Source of the DNA: Sinomonas sp. ASV486
GTDB taxonomy: Bacteria > Actinomycetota > Actinomycetes > Actinomycetales > Micrococcaceae
Assembly: GCF_030908215.1 (NCBI RefSeq)
Contig: NZ_JAVFJK010000001.1
Coordinates: forward strand, 1-64,000
Length of the DNA: 64,000 nt
Direction of reading: 5' to 3'
In this document: positions 31,318-39,204 of the stretch, piece by piece
Numbering within the stretch: position 1 is the stretch's first letter
Layout of the letters: every line of letters begins with the position of its first letter
Notes under the pieces: model-generated
What the model was told of the DNA's origin: nothing
The model's input: only the letters and a program-made list of their open reading frames with translations
Database searches by the model: none
Translations under genes and position numbers: made by a program

Positions 31318-31466
31318 CCAGAGACCCCGCAACGACGCGCCAGAGACCCCGCAACGACGCGCCAGAGACCCCGCAACGACGCGCCAAAGACCCCGCAACG
31401 TTGTGGGGTCTCTGGCGGTGGATTGTGGGGTCTCTGGCGGTGGATTGTGGGGTCTCTGGCCGTTTT
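31318..31466. repeat. 22-bp tandem array with opposed halves (terminator-like)
   Basis: CCAGAGACCCC units start at 31318, 31340, 31362 and 31384 (exact 22-bp step; the last reads CCAAAGAC). The inverted form GGGGTCTCTGG follows at 31405, 31427 and 31449, again 22 bp apart. The inner copies make a near-perfect stem around AACGTT; the last inverted copy is followed by TTTT. It fills the gap between the convergent hydratase gene and the membrane protein gene. Confidence 0.88.
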
Positions 31467-31476
31467 ACGGGTTCCC

Positions 31477-32238
31477 TCAATTTCCGGAGAGATAGGCGCG
31501 CACGCTCGCGTGGTTCATGGCTGTCGCGGCCCCTTCAGCGGAGGGGCACTCGGCGCTGATCGACACGGCGGACTTCGCCGACGGCACGGCGCGTACGGCC
31601 AGACGGACGTACGTGACCGTGCCGTCGGTGTGTGCCACCCGGAGATCGGCTCCGGCCATGTCCACGAGGGGGCCGCTGAGCGAGTCGAGGGTCGTCACGA
31701 CCGTCAAGTCCTGTGCGGTGACGCTCACCCGTGCCGCGGAACTCCGGCGCGACTCGACGGCGCCCGCGAGGGCCGCGCGTGTTGCCGCGGTCTCCGAGTC
31801 CGGACCGGATAGCGCCGGCGACGTGGGCACGGAGGAGGGGGCCGGCGTCGTGCGTCCTGCCGACGCGCTCGGCACCGGGCGCAACGGCCCGACGCCGAAC
31901 GTGAGGAGGCAGGAGTCTGATGCGGACGCGTAAGTCAGCGAGTCGGCGGCCGCGGTGAGCATGTAGTCGGCGCCCGGTTCGGCGTGCCAGACCGGCGGTA
32001 CCGTCAGCGGGAGAGCATCGGAGAGCCCATATGCGGTGACGGGTACGGCCGGCGCGGACGACGCCGCGGGGCTGGCTCCCGCGGATGGCGTCGGCTCGGT
32101 CGCGGGCGGCCGCGAGGACGGCGCCATGAAGAGTCCCGCGACAGCCACGATCACCCCGACGCCCACGAGGACGCACGCGGCCATGAGGAGCCACACCCAT
32201 GGTGGGCGCCGAGTCGCGGCCCCGCTGTCGGTCGCCAT
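31477..32238 (-). CDS. Membrane-anchored extracytoplasmic protein of unknown function
   Basis: 253 residues; no family recognised. A short cytoplasmic N-terminus is followed by one transmembrane helix (WVWLLMAACVLVGVGVIVAV, residues about 14-33), then a Pro/Ala/Ser/Thr-rich spacer (about residues 37-68) typical of cell-wall-spanning stalks. The exported part has a single Cys in SDSCLLTFGVGP and another in ISAECPSAEGA, which could pair. A GGAGG ribosome site precedes the ATG. It diverges from gadB and is convergent with the paa operon. No link to either neighbour is evident. Confidence 0.7.
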   Translation of the reverse strand: MATDSGAATRRPPWVWLLMAACVLVGVGVIVAVAGLFMAPSSRPPATEPTPSAGASPAASSAPAVPVTAYGLSDALPLTVPPVWHAEPGADYMLTAAADSLTYASASDSCLLTFGVGPLRPVPSASAGRTTPAPSSVPTSPALSGPDSETAATRAALAGAVESRRSSAARVSVTAQDLTVVTTLDSLSGPLVDMAGADLRVAHTDGTVTYVRLAVRAVPSAKSAVSISAECPSAEGAATAMNHASVRAYLSGN

Positions 32239-32393
32239 CGGCCCTCCTCACGCGTGCGTGCCTGATCCAACCATCCCACGCCGGGCGCCAGCTCGACGTC
32301 CCCCGCGGGCACAGGTAGCGTGGGGCTGTCCGGCCGGCCGCCGCCAGCCGTGGCGAGCAGTGACCCTTGACGCGACCCCACAGGAGTCCCACC

Positions 32394-33827
32394 GTGTCCG
32401 CCACACGCTCTTCCTTCCAGCCATCCTCCCGCAGGCACGTCGCCGGCTCGCGTCCGGAGCCTGAGTCGAACGTCGAGCTGAACCCACTGTTCAGCCGGGC
32501 CGGAGAGGCCACCGAGTTCCCGCGGTTCACGCTTCCCGAGGGGGAGAGCCTCCCCGGCACGGCGTACCAGGTAGTCCACGACGACGCGATGCTCGACGGC
32601 AATGCCCGGCTCAACCTCGCGACCTTCGTGGGCACGTGGATGGAGCCAGAGGCTGCTCGGCTCTACGCCGAGACCGTCGACAAGAACATGATCGACAAGG
32701 ACGAGTACCCCAAGACGGCCGAGATCGAGCACCGCTGCTGGCGCATGCTCGCAGACCTCTGGAATGCCCCCGATCCGGCGCACGCCGTCGGCACGTCCAC
32801 GATCGGCTCGTCCGAGGCGTCCATGCTCGCTGGGCTCGCGCTCAAGCGCCGCTGGCAGCACGCCCGGCGGGCCGCCGGCAAGCCCTCGGACAGGCCCAAC
32901 CTGGTGATGAGCTCTGCCGTCCAGGTGTGCTGGGAGAAGTTCTGCAACTACTGGGATGTCGAGCCGCGTTACGTGCCCATCTCACAGGAGCACCGGGTCC
33001 TCGACGGGTACGGGCTCTCCGAGTACGTCGATGAGAACACGATCGGCGTCGTCGCGATCATGGGCGTCACGTACACGGGCATGTACGAGCCGATCGCCGA
33101 GATCTCGCAGGCCCTCGACGAGATCCAGGCCTCCACGGGGCTCGATATCCCGATCCACGTGGACGGTGCCTCAGGCGCCATGATCGCGCCCTTCCTCACG
33201 CCCGAGCTCGTGTGGGACTTCCGCCTGCCGCGCGTCGCCTCGATCAACACGTCGGGCCACAAGTACGGACTCGTGTACCCGGGCCTCGGGTGGGTCGTGT
33301 GGCGGGACTCGTCGGCGTTGCCGGACGATCTCGTGTTCCACGTGAGCTACCTCGGCGGCGACATGCCCACGTTCGCGCTCAACTTCTCGCGGCCCGGGGC
33401 CCAGGTGCTCCTGCAGTACTACCTGTTCCTGCGGCTCGGATTCGAGGGCTACCGGGCCGTGCACGCGGCGTCCCGCGACGTCGCCGAGTACCTCGCCCGC
33501 GAGATCGGCGCCATGGATGCGTTCGAGCTGTGGAACGACGGCTCCGACATCCCGGTCTTCGCGTGGAGCCTCCGGCCCGAGCGCCAGGACACATGGAACC
33601 TGCACCACCTCTCGGACCGGTTGCGCATGAACGGGTGGCTCGTTCCGGCGTATCCCATGCCGGACGGGCTCGCCGACCTCACCGTGCAGCGGATCGTGGT
33701 ACGCAACGGCTTCACGCGCGATCTGGCCTCGAGCTTCCTCGACGACCTGCGCTCTGCCGTGGCCTTCCTCGACGCCGCCGAAACTCCATTCCCGGACCCG
33801 GGCCACTCGGGCGCCTTCCACCACTGA
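32394..33827 (+). CDS. gadB: Glutamate decarboxylase
   Basis: PLP enzyme converting glutamate and a proton to GABA and CO2, often for acid tolerance. About 477 residues. Family blocks: ARLNLATFVGTWMEPEA, the substrate loop GTSTIGSSEASMLAGLA, PIHVDGASGAMIAPF and the PLP-lysine motif INTSGHKYGLVYPG. GTG at 32394 is chosen because AGGAG lies 7 nt upstream; a TTG at 32367 is in frame but has no signal. No antiporter gene is adjacent; the AAT-family permease at 15.4 kb could exchange GABA, but this is speculative. Confidence 0.93.
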   Translation: MSATRSSFQPSSRRHVAGSRPEPESNVELNPLFSRAGEATEFPRFTLPEGESLPGTAYQVVHDDAMLDGNARLNLATFVGTWMEPEAARLYAETVDKNMIDKDEYPKTAEIEHRCWRMLADLWNAPDPAHAVGTSTIGSSEASMLAGLALKRRWQHARRAAGKPSDRPNLVMSSAVQVCWEKFCNYWDVEPRYVPISQEHRVLDGYGLSEYVDENTIGVVAIMGVTYTGMYEPIAEISQALDEIQASTGLDIPIHVDGASGAMIAPFLTPELVWDFRLPRVASINTSGHKYGLVYPGLGWVVWRDSSALPDDLVFHVSYLGGDMPTFALNFSRPGAQVLLQYYLFLRLGFEGYRAVHAASRDVAEYLAREIGAMDAFELWNDGSDIPVFAWSLRPERQDTWNLHHLSDRLRMNGWLVPAYPMPDGLADLTVQRIVVRNGFTRDLASSFLDDLRSAVAFLDAAETPFPDPGHSGAFHH

Positions 33828-33832
33828 CCCGG

Positions 33833-33857
33833 CCGTCCCGAGTCGTTTCGGGTACGG
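33833..33857. terminator. Hairpin between convergent gadB and lrp genes
   Basis: CCGTCCCGA pairs with TCGGG-T-ACGG (one bulged T) around a 6-nt loop. It occupies most of the 41-bp gap, so it can serve both genes. No long T-run. Confidence 0.5.
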
Positions 33858-33868
33858 ATCCGAGCAGG

Positions 33869-34354
33869 TCAGCGCGTGTCGAGGTCTTCGAAGATGAGGA
33901 AGGTCTGCGTGTCCAGAACTCCGGGCATGTCCTGCAGCTGGTCGAAGACCACGCGGCGCAGGTCGGTGTTGTCCAGGGCGCGGACCAGGATGATGACGTC
34001 GAAGTCCCCGCCGACGAGCGCAATGTGCTGCACCTCGGGGATGGTCCGCAGGCGTTCGCGCAGCTCGCGCCAGGACTGCTGGCGCACCTTGAGCGTCACG
34101 TAGGCGCTTGACCGCAGCCCCGCCTTGAGCGGATCGACGAGCGTCGTGTACTTCGTGATGACCCCGTCCGCCTGGAGCCGCGCGATCCGGTTGTAGGCGT
34201 GGGCGCGGGAGACGTGCACGTTCTCCGCAATGGTCGTGACAGACCGCCGCGCGTCCGCGGTGAGCTGGGCAAGGATCGCGCGGTCGACGTCGTCGAGCGG
34301 CTTCGGCTCGGCAGGTCGCCGGGGAGCCTCCTGACTCGCGTGCAGATCGTCCAT
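33869..34354 (-). CDS. Lrp/AsnC-family regulator
   Basis: 161-residue regulator, divergent from the E1-E2 operon and so probably its branched-chain amino-acid or keto-acid-responsive controller (BkdR-like). HTH: LDDVDRAILAQLTADARRSV and IAENVHVSRAHAYNRIARLQ (about residues 20-62); C-terminal RAM ligand domain with IALVGGDFDVIILVRA. ATG at 34354 has AGGAGG 4 nt upstream; the in-frame ATG at 34378 has none. Target sites in the 151-bp gap could not be picked out with confidence. Confidence 0.88.
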   Translation of the reverse strand: MDDLHASQEAPRRPAEPKPLDDVDRAILAQLTADARRSVTTIAENVHVSRAHAYNRIARLQADGVITKYTTLVDPLKAGLRSSAYVTLKVRQQSWRELRERLRTIPEVQHIALVGGDFDVIILVRALDNTDLRRVVFDQLQDMPGVLDTQTFLIFEDLDTR

Positions 34355-34505
34355 GGAACCTCCTGTGATCCACGTCATGGTGACTGGATGTCTACGAAAT
34401 CGACTCTCTCAGCACCACTCCTCCATGATCTACCCTCCTTGCGCATACGAATAGCCACCGAAGCGGATACTTGAGGAAAGTCCGGCGTCGTACCAAGGAG
34501 GAGCC

Positions 34506-35669
34506 ATGACCGTCCCAACCGAGGCACAGGAGGCCATCCGCAGCTTCGGGATCAGCATCGAGGACTACATGCTCCCGGTGCACGGCCGCGTGCCCCAGAT
34601 CCAGATTCTCGACGAGCACGGTACCCTCCGCCCCGAGGATGAGCGCGGCTCGGCCCCCGGCCACGAGTACCCGATCCCAGCCGCGGGCGAGCTCCTCGAG
34701 GCGTACCGCCGGCTCGTGATCGGCCGCCGCGTCAATGACCAGAACTCCGCGCTCGTGCGCCAGGGCCGCATGGCCGTCTATCCCTCCAGCCATGGCCAGG
34801 AGGCCTGCCAGGTCGCCGCCGCGCTGTGCCTCGCGGACGGCGACTGGATGTTCCCCACCTACCGCGACTCGGTCGCCGTCATGACCCGCGGCGTGGACCC
34901 CGTGGAGACCATGACGCTGTTCCGCGGCGACTGGCACGGTGGCTACGACTGCCACGAGCACAAGGTGGGCATCCAGTCCACGCCGCTGACCACCCAGCTG
35001 CTGCACGCCGTGGGCGTCGCGCACGCCGCGAAGCTGCGCGGTGAGGACACCGTAGTCCTGGCGATGTGCGGCGATGGCGCAACCAGCGAGGGTGACTTCC
35101 ATGAGGCCCTCAACTTCGCAGCGGTCTTCAACCTGCCCGTGGTCTTCTTCGTCCAGAACAACCAGTACGCGATCTCCGTGCCGCTCGCGCACCAGACCGC
35201 CGCGCCGTCGCTCGCCCACAAGGCGGTCGGCTACGGCATGGCGGGGGAGCGCGTGGACGGGAACGACGCCGTTGCCCTCCTCGCCGTCCTCGACCGAGCC
35301 GTGCGCCTGGCACGCGCCGGCTCGGGGCCCCTCCTCGTCGAGGCCTACACGTACCGGATGCAGGCCCACACCAACGCCGACGACGCGACCCGCTACCGCA
35401 ACGACGCCGAGGTCCAAGCCTGGGCGGCCAAGGACCCGCTCGTGCGGATGCGCGAGTACCTGCGCGCGGTGGGCGCCCTCACGGAGGCGACCGAGGCCTC
35501 CTTCGCCGCGGACGCCGAGGACGTGGCACGCCAGCTCCGCGACGGCTTGGGCGCCGACACGGACGTGGATCCCCAGGACCTCTTCCGCTTCGTCTACACC
35601 GAACCGACCCCCCAGCTGCGCGAGCAGGCGGCCCAGCTGGCCGACGAGCTTTCCCGAGAGGAGCGCTGA
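34506..35669 (+). CDS. 2-oxoacid dehydrogenase E1 alpha subunit (branched-chain/pyruvate type)
   Basis: Thiamine-diphosphate decarboxylase subunit of a branched-chain 2-oxoacid (or pyruvate) dehydrogenase complex. 387 residues. The family tract SSHGQEACQVAAALCLADGD, the ThDP motif CGDGATSEGDFHEALNFAAV ending near QNNQYAIS, and the phosphorylation-loop-like YRMQAHTNADDATRYR are visible. AAGGAGGAG ribosome site. It opens an E1a-E1b-E2 operon with 2- and 1-bp gaps. The dedicated E3 is not in the window. Heterotetrameric E1 with an Lrp neighbour favours the BCKDH role over PDH. Confidence 0.9.
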   Translation: MTVPTEAQEAIRSFGISIEDYMLPVHGRVPQIQILDEHGTLRPEDERGSAPGHEYPIPAAGELLEAYRRLVIGRRVNDQNSALVRQGRMAVYPSSHGQEACQVAAALCLADGDWMFPTYRDSVAVMTRGVDPVETMTLFRGDWHGGYDCHEHKVGIQSTPLTTQLLHAVGVAHAAKLRGEDTVVLAMCGDGATSEGDFHEALNFAAVFNLPVVFFVQNNQYAISVPLAHQTAAPSLAHKAVGYGMAGERVDGNDAVALLAVLDRAVRLARAGSGPLLVEAYTYRMQAHTNADDATRYRNDAEVQAWAAKDPLVRMREYLRAVGALTEATEASFAADAEDVARQLRDGLGADTDVDPQDLFRFVYTEPTPQLREQAAQLADELSREER

Positions 35670-35671
35670 GC

Positions 35672-36745
35672 ATGAGCACGGTTGCTGAGGCCGCGCAGGC
35701 CCGAGCCACTGCGACGGCGGGCCCCGAGGCCCTCACCTTCGCCAAGGCACTGACCACCGCGATGGCGGACGCCCTGCGCACGGATGCGAACGTCGTCGTG
35801 TTCGGCGAGGACGTCGGCACGCTCGGCGGGGTCTTCCGCATCACCGACGGCCTGCAGAAGGAATTCGGGGCCGAGCGCTGCTTCGACACGCCGCTGGCCG
35901 AGTCAGGGATTGCGGGGATGGCCCTCGGCATGGCCATGAACGGGCTCCGCCCCGTGATCGAGATGCAGTTCGACGCCTTCGCCTACCCCGCCTTCGAGCA
36001 GATCGCCAGCCACATCGCGAAGATGCACAACCGCACTCGGGGCGCGGTCCGGCTCCCACTCGTGATCCGCATCCCGTATGCCGGCGGGATCGGCGGCGTT
36101 GAGCACCACTGCGACTCGTCCGAGGCGTACTACGCCCACACCCCGGGTCTCAAGGTCTTCGCGCCCGCCACCGTCCCGGACGCCTACCGGATGCTCCGCG
36201 AGGCCATTGCGAGCGACGATCCCGTCGTGTTCCTCGAGCCCAAGAAGCTCTACTGGTCCAAGGACCTCGTGGACCTCGAGGCGCTCCGCGCTGAGTTCGC
36301 GGCAGGTCCCGGGCACGGCGGCGCGCGGCGGCTGAGCGTCGATGGCGCAGCCGTCGTTGCCCGCGCCGGAACCGACGCGACGCTCATCGCGTACGGGCCG
36401 AGCGTCCCGACCGCCCTGGCTGCGGCCGAGGCGGCCGCGGCCGAGGGCCGCTCGGTCGAGGTCATCGACGTGCGCACGATCGTCCCGTTCGACGACGAGA
36501 CCGTGTGCGCCTCCGTGCGCAAGACCGGGCGCGCCGTCGTGGTCGCGGAGGCAGCGGGCTTCGCCTCTGTCGCGTCCGAGATCGTGGCGCGAGTCCAGGA
36601 GCGCTGCTTCCACTCGCTCGCCGCGCCCGTGCGGCGCGTGACGGGGTTCGACATCCCGTTCCCGCCGCCCAAGCTCGAGCACTACTACCTGCCGAGCGTG
36701 GACCGCATCCTCGACGCCCTCGACGACCTGCAGTGGGAGGACTGA
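35672..36745 (+). CDS. 2-oxoacid dehydrogenase E1 beta subunit
   Basis: 357-residue transketolase-like subunit pairing with the upstream E1 alpha. Family sequence: VVVFGEDVGTLGGVFRITDG, DTPLAESGIAGMALGMAM, MQFDAFAYPAFEQIASHIAK and GADPVVFLEPKKLYWS-like SDDPVVFLEPKKLYW. C-terminal transketolase domain ends PFPPPKLEHYYLPSVDRI. About 25 extra N-terminal Ala/Thr-rich residues. Confidence 0.92.
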   Translation: MSTVAEAAQARATATAGPEALTFAKALTTAMADALRTDANVVVFGEDVGTLGGVFRITDGLQKEFGAERCFDTPLAESGIAGMALGMAMNGLRPVIEMQFDAFAYPAFEQIASHIAKMHNRTRGAVRLPLVIRIPYAGGIGGVEHHCDSSEAYYAHTPGLKVFAPATVPDAYRMLREAIASDDPVVFLEPKKLYWSKDLVDLEALRAEFAAGPGHGGARRLSVDGAAVVARAGTDATLIAYGPSVPTALAAAEAAAAEGRSVEVIDVRTIVPFDDETVCASVRKTGRAVVVAEAAGFASVASEIVARVQERCFHSLAAPVRRVTGFDIPFPPPKLEHYYLPSVDRILDALDDLQWED

Positions 36746-36746
36746 C

Positions 36747-38297
36747 ATGCCAACGACAGTGACTGCGCACGGCACCGCCGCGCAGAAGACGTTCCTGCTG
36801 CCCGACCTCGGGGAGGGCCTCACCGAGGCTGAACTCGTGCGCTGGCTTGTGGCCGTGGGGGACACCGTGGCCGTGGACCAGCCGATCGCCGAGGTCGAGA
36901 CGGCCAAGGCGATTGTCGAGGTCCCGACCCCGTTCGGAGGCACCGTTGCCGTGCTGCACGGCGAGCCGGGATCGACGCTCGACGTCGGCGCGCCCCTCAT
37001 CACCGTCGCCGAGGTCACCCCCTCTGGTGCCGAGGTCACCTCTGGTGGTGCTGAGGTCACCCCTGGTGGCGCTGAGGTCACGCCCTCTGGCGCCGAGGTC
37101 ACGCCGTCCCCCGATGAGATCTATCGCACCGAAGAGCGAGCCGGTTCGCGGGGGCGTCCTGAAGACTCCGGCTCCGGCAACGTCCTCATCGGCTACGGCA
37201 CCGCGGGGGGAACGGTAGGCGGCCGCACCCGGCGACGCAAGGGGGCCCCGCCGTCGTCCGCCACGCCTGCCGCGGAACCATCGCGCACGACGGCGCCGGG
37301 CCGGGCCGTGCGGGTCGTCTCGCCGATCGTCCGCAAGCTCGCCGCGGACCTGGGCATCACGCTCGGATCGATTTCCGGATCAGGCCCCGATGGGCTCATC
37401 ATGCGCCGTGACGTCGAGTCCGCCGGGGTGACTTCGGCACCGCAGGGGGTGACTTCACCTCAGCAGGCGGTGACTTCGGCACCGCAGGGGGTGACTTCAC
37501 CTCCGCAGGGGGTGACTTCGGCGACACACGGGGTGACTTCGGCGCCACAGGGGGTGACCTCGGCGGGGGAGACGGACGCGAAGACGGGCCTCGGCATCGC
37601 CTCCCGCACCCCCGTCACGGGCGTCCGCAAGGCCGTGGCGCAGGCCATGGTCCGCTCCCGCACGGAGATCCCGGAGGCCACGGTCTGGGTCGACGCCGAC
37701 GCGACGGAACTCGTGAAGCTCCGCAGCGACCTCAAACGCCGCGACCCGGACACCACGCCGAGCCTCCTCGCATTCATCGCCCGGTTCGTGCTCGCGGGCC
37801 TCGTGAAGTACCCCGAGCTCAACACCCGACTCGAGGAGACGGCAGAGGGCGCGCAGGAGATCGTCCGGTTCGATGGCATCAATCTGGGCTTCGCGGCCCA
37901 GACCGACCGGGGCCTCATGGTCCCCGCCATCCGCGGCGCCCACCGCCTGAGCGCACGCCAGATCGACGCCGAGCTCCGCCGCCTCACCGGTCTGGCAAGG
38001 GACGGCAAGGCATCTCCGGCAGACCTCACGGGCGGAACGTTCACACTCAACAACTACGGCGTGTTCGGCGTGGACGGCAGTGCCGCAATCATCAACCACC
38101 CCGAGGCCGCGATCCTCGGAATCGGCCGGATCATCGACCGGCCCTGGGCCGTGGACGGCGAGCTCGCGGTCCGGAAGGTCGTGCAGCTCACGCTCGTGTT
38201 CGACCACCGCGTGTGCGACGGTGGGACGGCGGGCGGATTCCTCCGCTTCGTCGCCGACGCGGTCGAGCAGCCCGGCAGCGTCCTCGCGGACCTGTAG
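36747..38297 (+). CDS. 2-oxoacid dehydrogenase E2 (lipoyl acyltransferase) with repeat-derived linkers
   Basis: Core acyltransferase of the complex, 516 residues. One lipoyl domain (residues about 14-88) has Lys54 in AEVETAKAIVEVP. Linker 1 (about 89-123) is five exact 7-residue repeats of the EVTPSGA type. The E1/E3-binding domain (about 190-226) reads VVSPIVRKLAADLGITLGSI. Linker 2 (about 228-276) is seven 7-residue repeats of the GVTSAPQ type. The catalytic domain ends in LVFDHRVCDGGTAGGF with His487. Both linkers are encoded by the same 21-bp DNA repeat that occurs between genes elsewhere in the window, once in each orientation. Usual E2 linkers are Ala/Pro-rich, so these Thr/Val-rich ones are atypical, though likely still flexible. 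Confidence 0.92.
   Translation: MPTTVTAHGTAAQKTFLLPDLGEGLTEAELVRWLVAVGDTVAVDQPIAEVETAKAIVEVPTPFGGTVAVLHGEPGSTLDVGAPLITVAEVTPSGAEVTSGGAEVTPGGAEVTPSGAEVTPSPDEIYRTEERAGSRGRPEDSGSGNVLIGYGTAGGTVGGRTRRRKGAPPSSATPAAEPSRTTAPGRAVRVVSPIVRKLAADLGITLGSISGSGPDGLIMRRDVESAGVTSAPQGVTSPQQAVTSAPQGVTSPPQGVTSATHGVTSAPQGVTSAGETDAKTGLGIASRTPVTGVRKAVAQAMVRSRTEIPEATVWVDADATELVKLRSDLKRRDPDTTPSLLAFIARFVLAGLVKYPELNTRLEETAEGAQEIVRFDGINLGFAAQTDRGLMVPAIRGAHRLSARQIDAELRRLTGLARDGKASPADLTGGTFTLNNYGVFGVDGSAAIINHPEAAILGIGRIIDRPWAVDGELAVRKVVQLTLVFDHRVCDGGTAGGFLRFVADAVEQPGSVLADL
37011..37115 (-). repeat. 21-bp array in frame in E2 linker 1
   Basis: GAGGTCAC starts at 37011, 37032, 37053, 37074 and 37095: exact 21-bp step. The orientation equals the array at 16883. 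Each unit encodes seven residues (EVTPSGA and variants), so copy-number change keeps the frame. Confidence 0.92.
37428..37574 (+). repeat. 21-bp array in frame in E2 linker 2
   Basis: GTGACTTC/GTGACCTC starts at 37428, 37449, 37470, 37491, 37512, 37533 and 37554: seven units, exact 21-bp step. Orientation equals the array at 17205 and is opposite to linker 1. Each unit encodes GVTSAPQ or a close variant. Confidence 0.92.
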
Positions 38298-38352
38298 GGT
38301 GCATGGCAGAATCGGGGACAACCCTGAGCGCCAAAGGAAGGACGGCACACAA

Positions 38353-39165
38353 GTGGCTGGATGGCAGGATCTCGGAGCGAACACCTACGTCCTGGCCACG
38401 GAGCCGCTCCGGCTCAACATTGGCCTCGTGGTCGGCGAGGAGCGTGCGCTCGTGGTGGATACGGGCCACGGGCCCCGCCAGGGCGCCGAGATCCTCGCGG
38501 CGGTGCGCGAGAAGACGGAGCTGCCGCTCGTCGTCGTGAATACCCACGCGCACTACGACCACTACTTCGGCAACGCCGTGTTCGCGGCCGCCGGGGCCAC
38601 GGAGTTCTACGCGCACGAGAACGCTGTCGCCGAGATCGCCCAGAACGGCGAGGCACACCGCCCGGCCGTGGCCGAGGCGGAGCCCGCGATGGCCGCTGGT
38701 GAGGGCGAGAACACGGAGATCGTCGTTCCCACGGGGATCGTGCGGGACCAGCCAGTGCTCGTGGACCTCGGCGGCGCTTCGGTCACGCTGTTCCACCTGG
38801 GCCGCGGGCACACGGACGGCGACCTGCTCGTGGGCACGGCGTCGACGCTGTTCGCCGGTGACCTCGTCGAGGAGGGCGCGTATCCGGAATTCGGGGACTC
38901 GTTCCCGGAAGAGTGGGCGGACGTGCTGCGCCACATCTCGGCACTGCGCAACCGGTACCAGTCGCTCGTGCCGGGGCACGGCCGGCTGTGCAGCGACGCG
39001 TTCGTGCGGACAATGGCCGATACTATGGCGACGGCGGTGCGCTCGGCCATCCAGGCCACGCGGGAGACGCCTGACGACGCCACCAAGGCAGTCCCGATCC
39101 TCCCATACGGACCGGAGCAGTCGCGGCTGTTCATCCGGCGGCTCAAGGCTGCCAGCCTGAGCTGA
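38353..39165 (+). CDS. MBL-fold metallo-hydrolase
   Basis: 270-residue cytoplasmic metallo-beta-lactamase-fold hydrolase. The metal motif VNTHAHYDHYFGN (HxHxDH) lies near residue 65; further ligands are in HLGRGHTDGDLLV, FAGDLVEEGAYPEFGDSFP and SLVPGHGRLC. This resembles the general hydrolase group acting on thioesters, lactones or phosphodiesters. GTG at 38353 follows an AAGGAAGG stretch at an unusually long distance, so the start is uncertain. 55 bp after E2, perhaps in the same transcript. Confidence 0.82.
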   Translation: MAGWQDLGANTYVLATEPLRLNIGLVVGEERALVVDTGHGPRQGAEILAAVREKTELPLVVVNTHAHYDHYFGNAVFAAAGATEFYAHENAVAEIAQNGEAHRPAVAEAEPAMAAGEGENTEIVVPTGIVRDQPVLVDLGGASVTLFHLGRGHTDGDLLVGTASTLFAGDLVEEGAYPEFGDSFPEEWADVLRHISALRNRYQSLVPGHGRLCSDAFVRTMADTMATAVRSAIQATRETPDDATKAVPILPYGPEQSRLFIRRLKAASLS

Positions 39166-39204
39166 ACCGCTTTCGCCAGGCACGCCGACGAGAGGGGCAG
39201 CACG

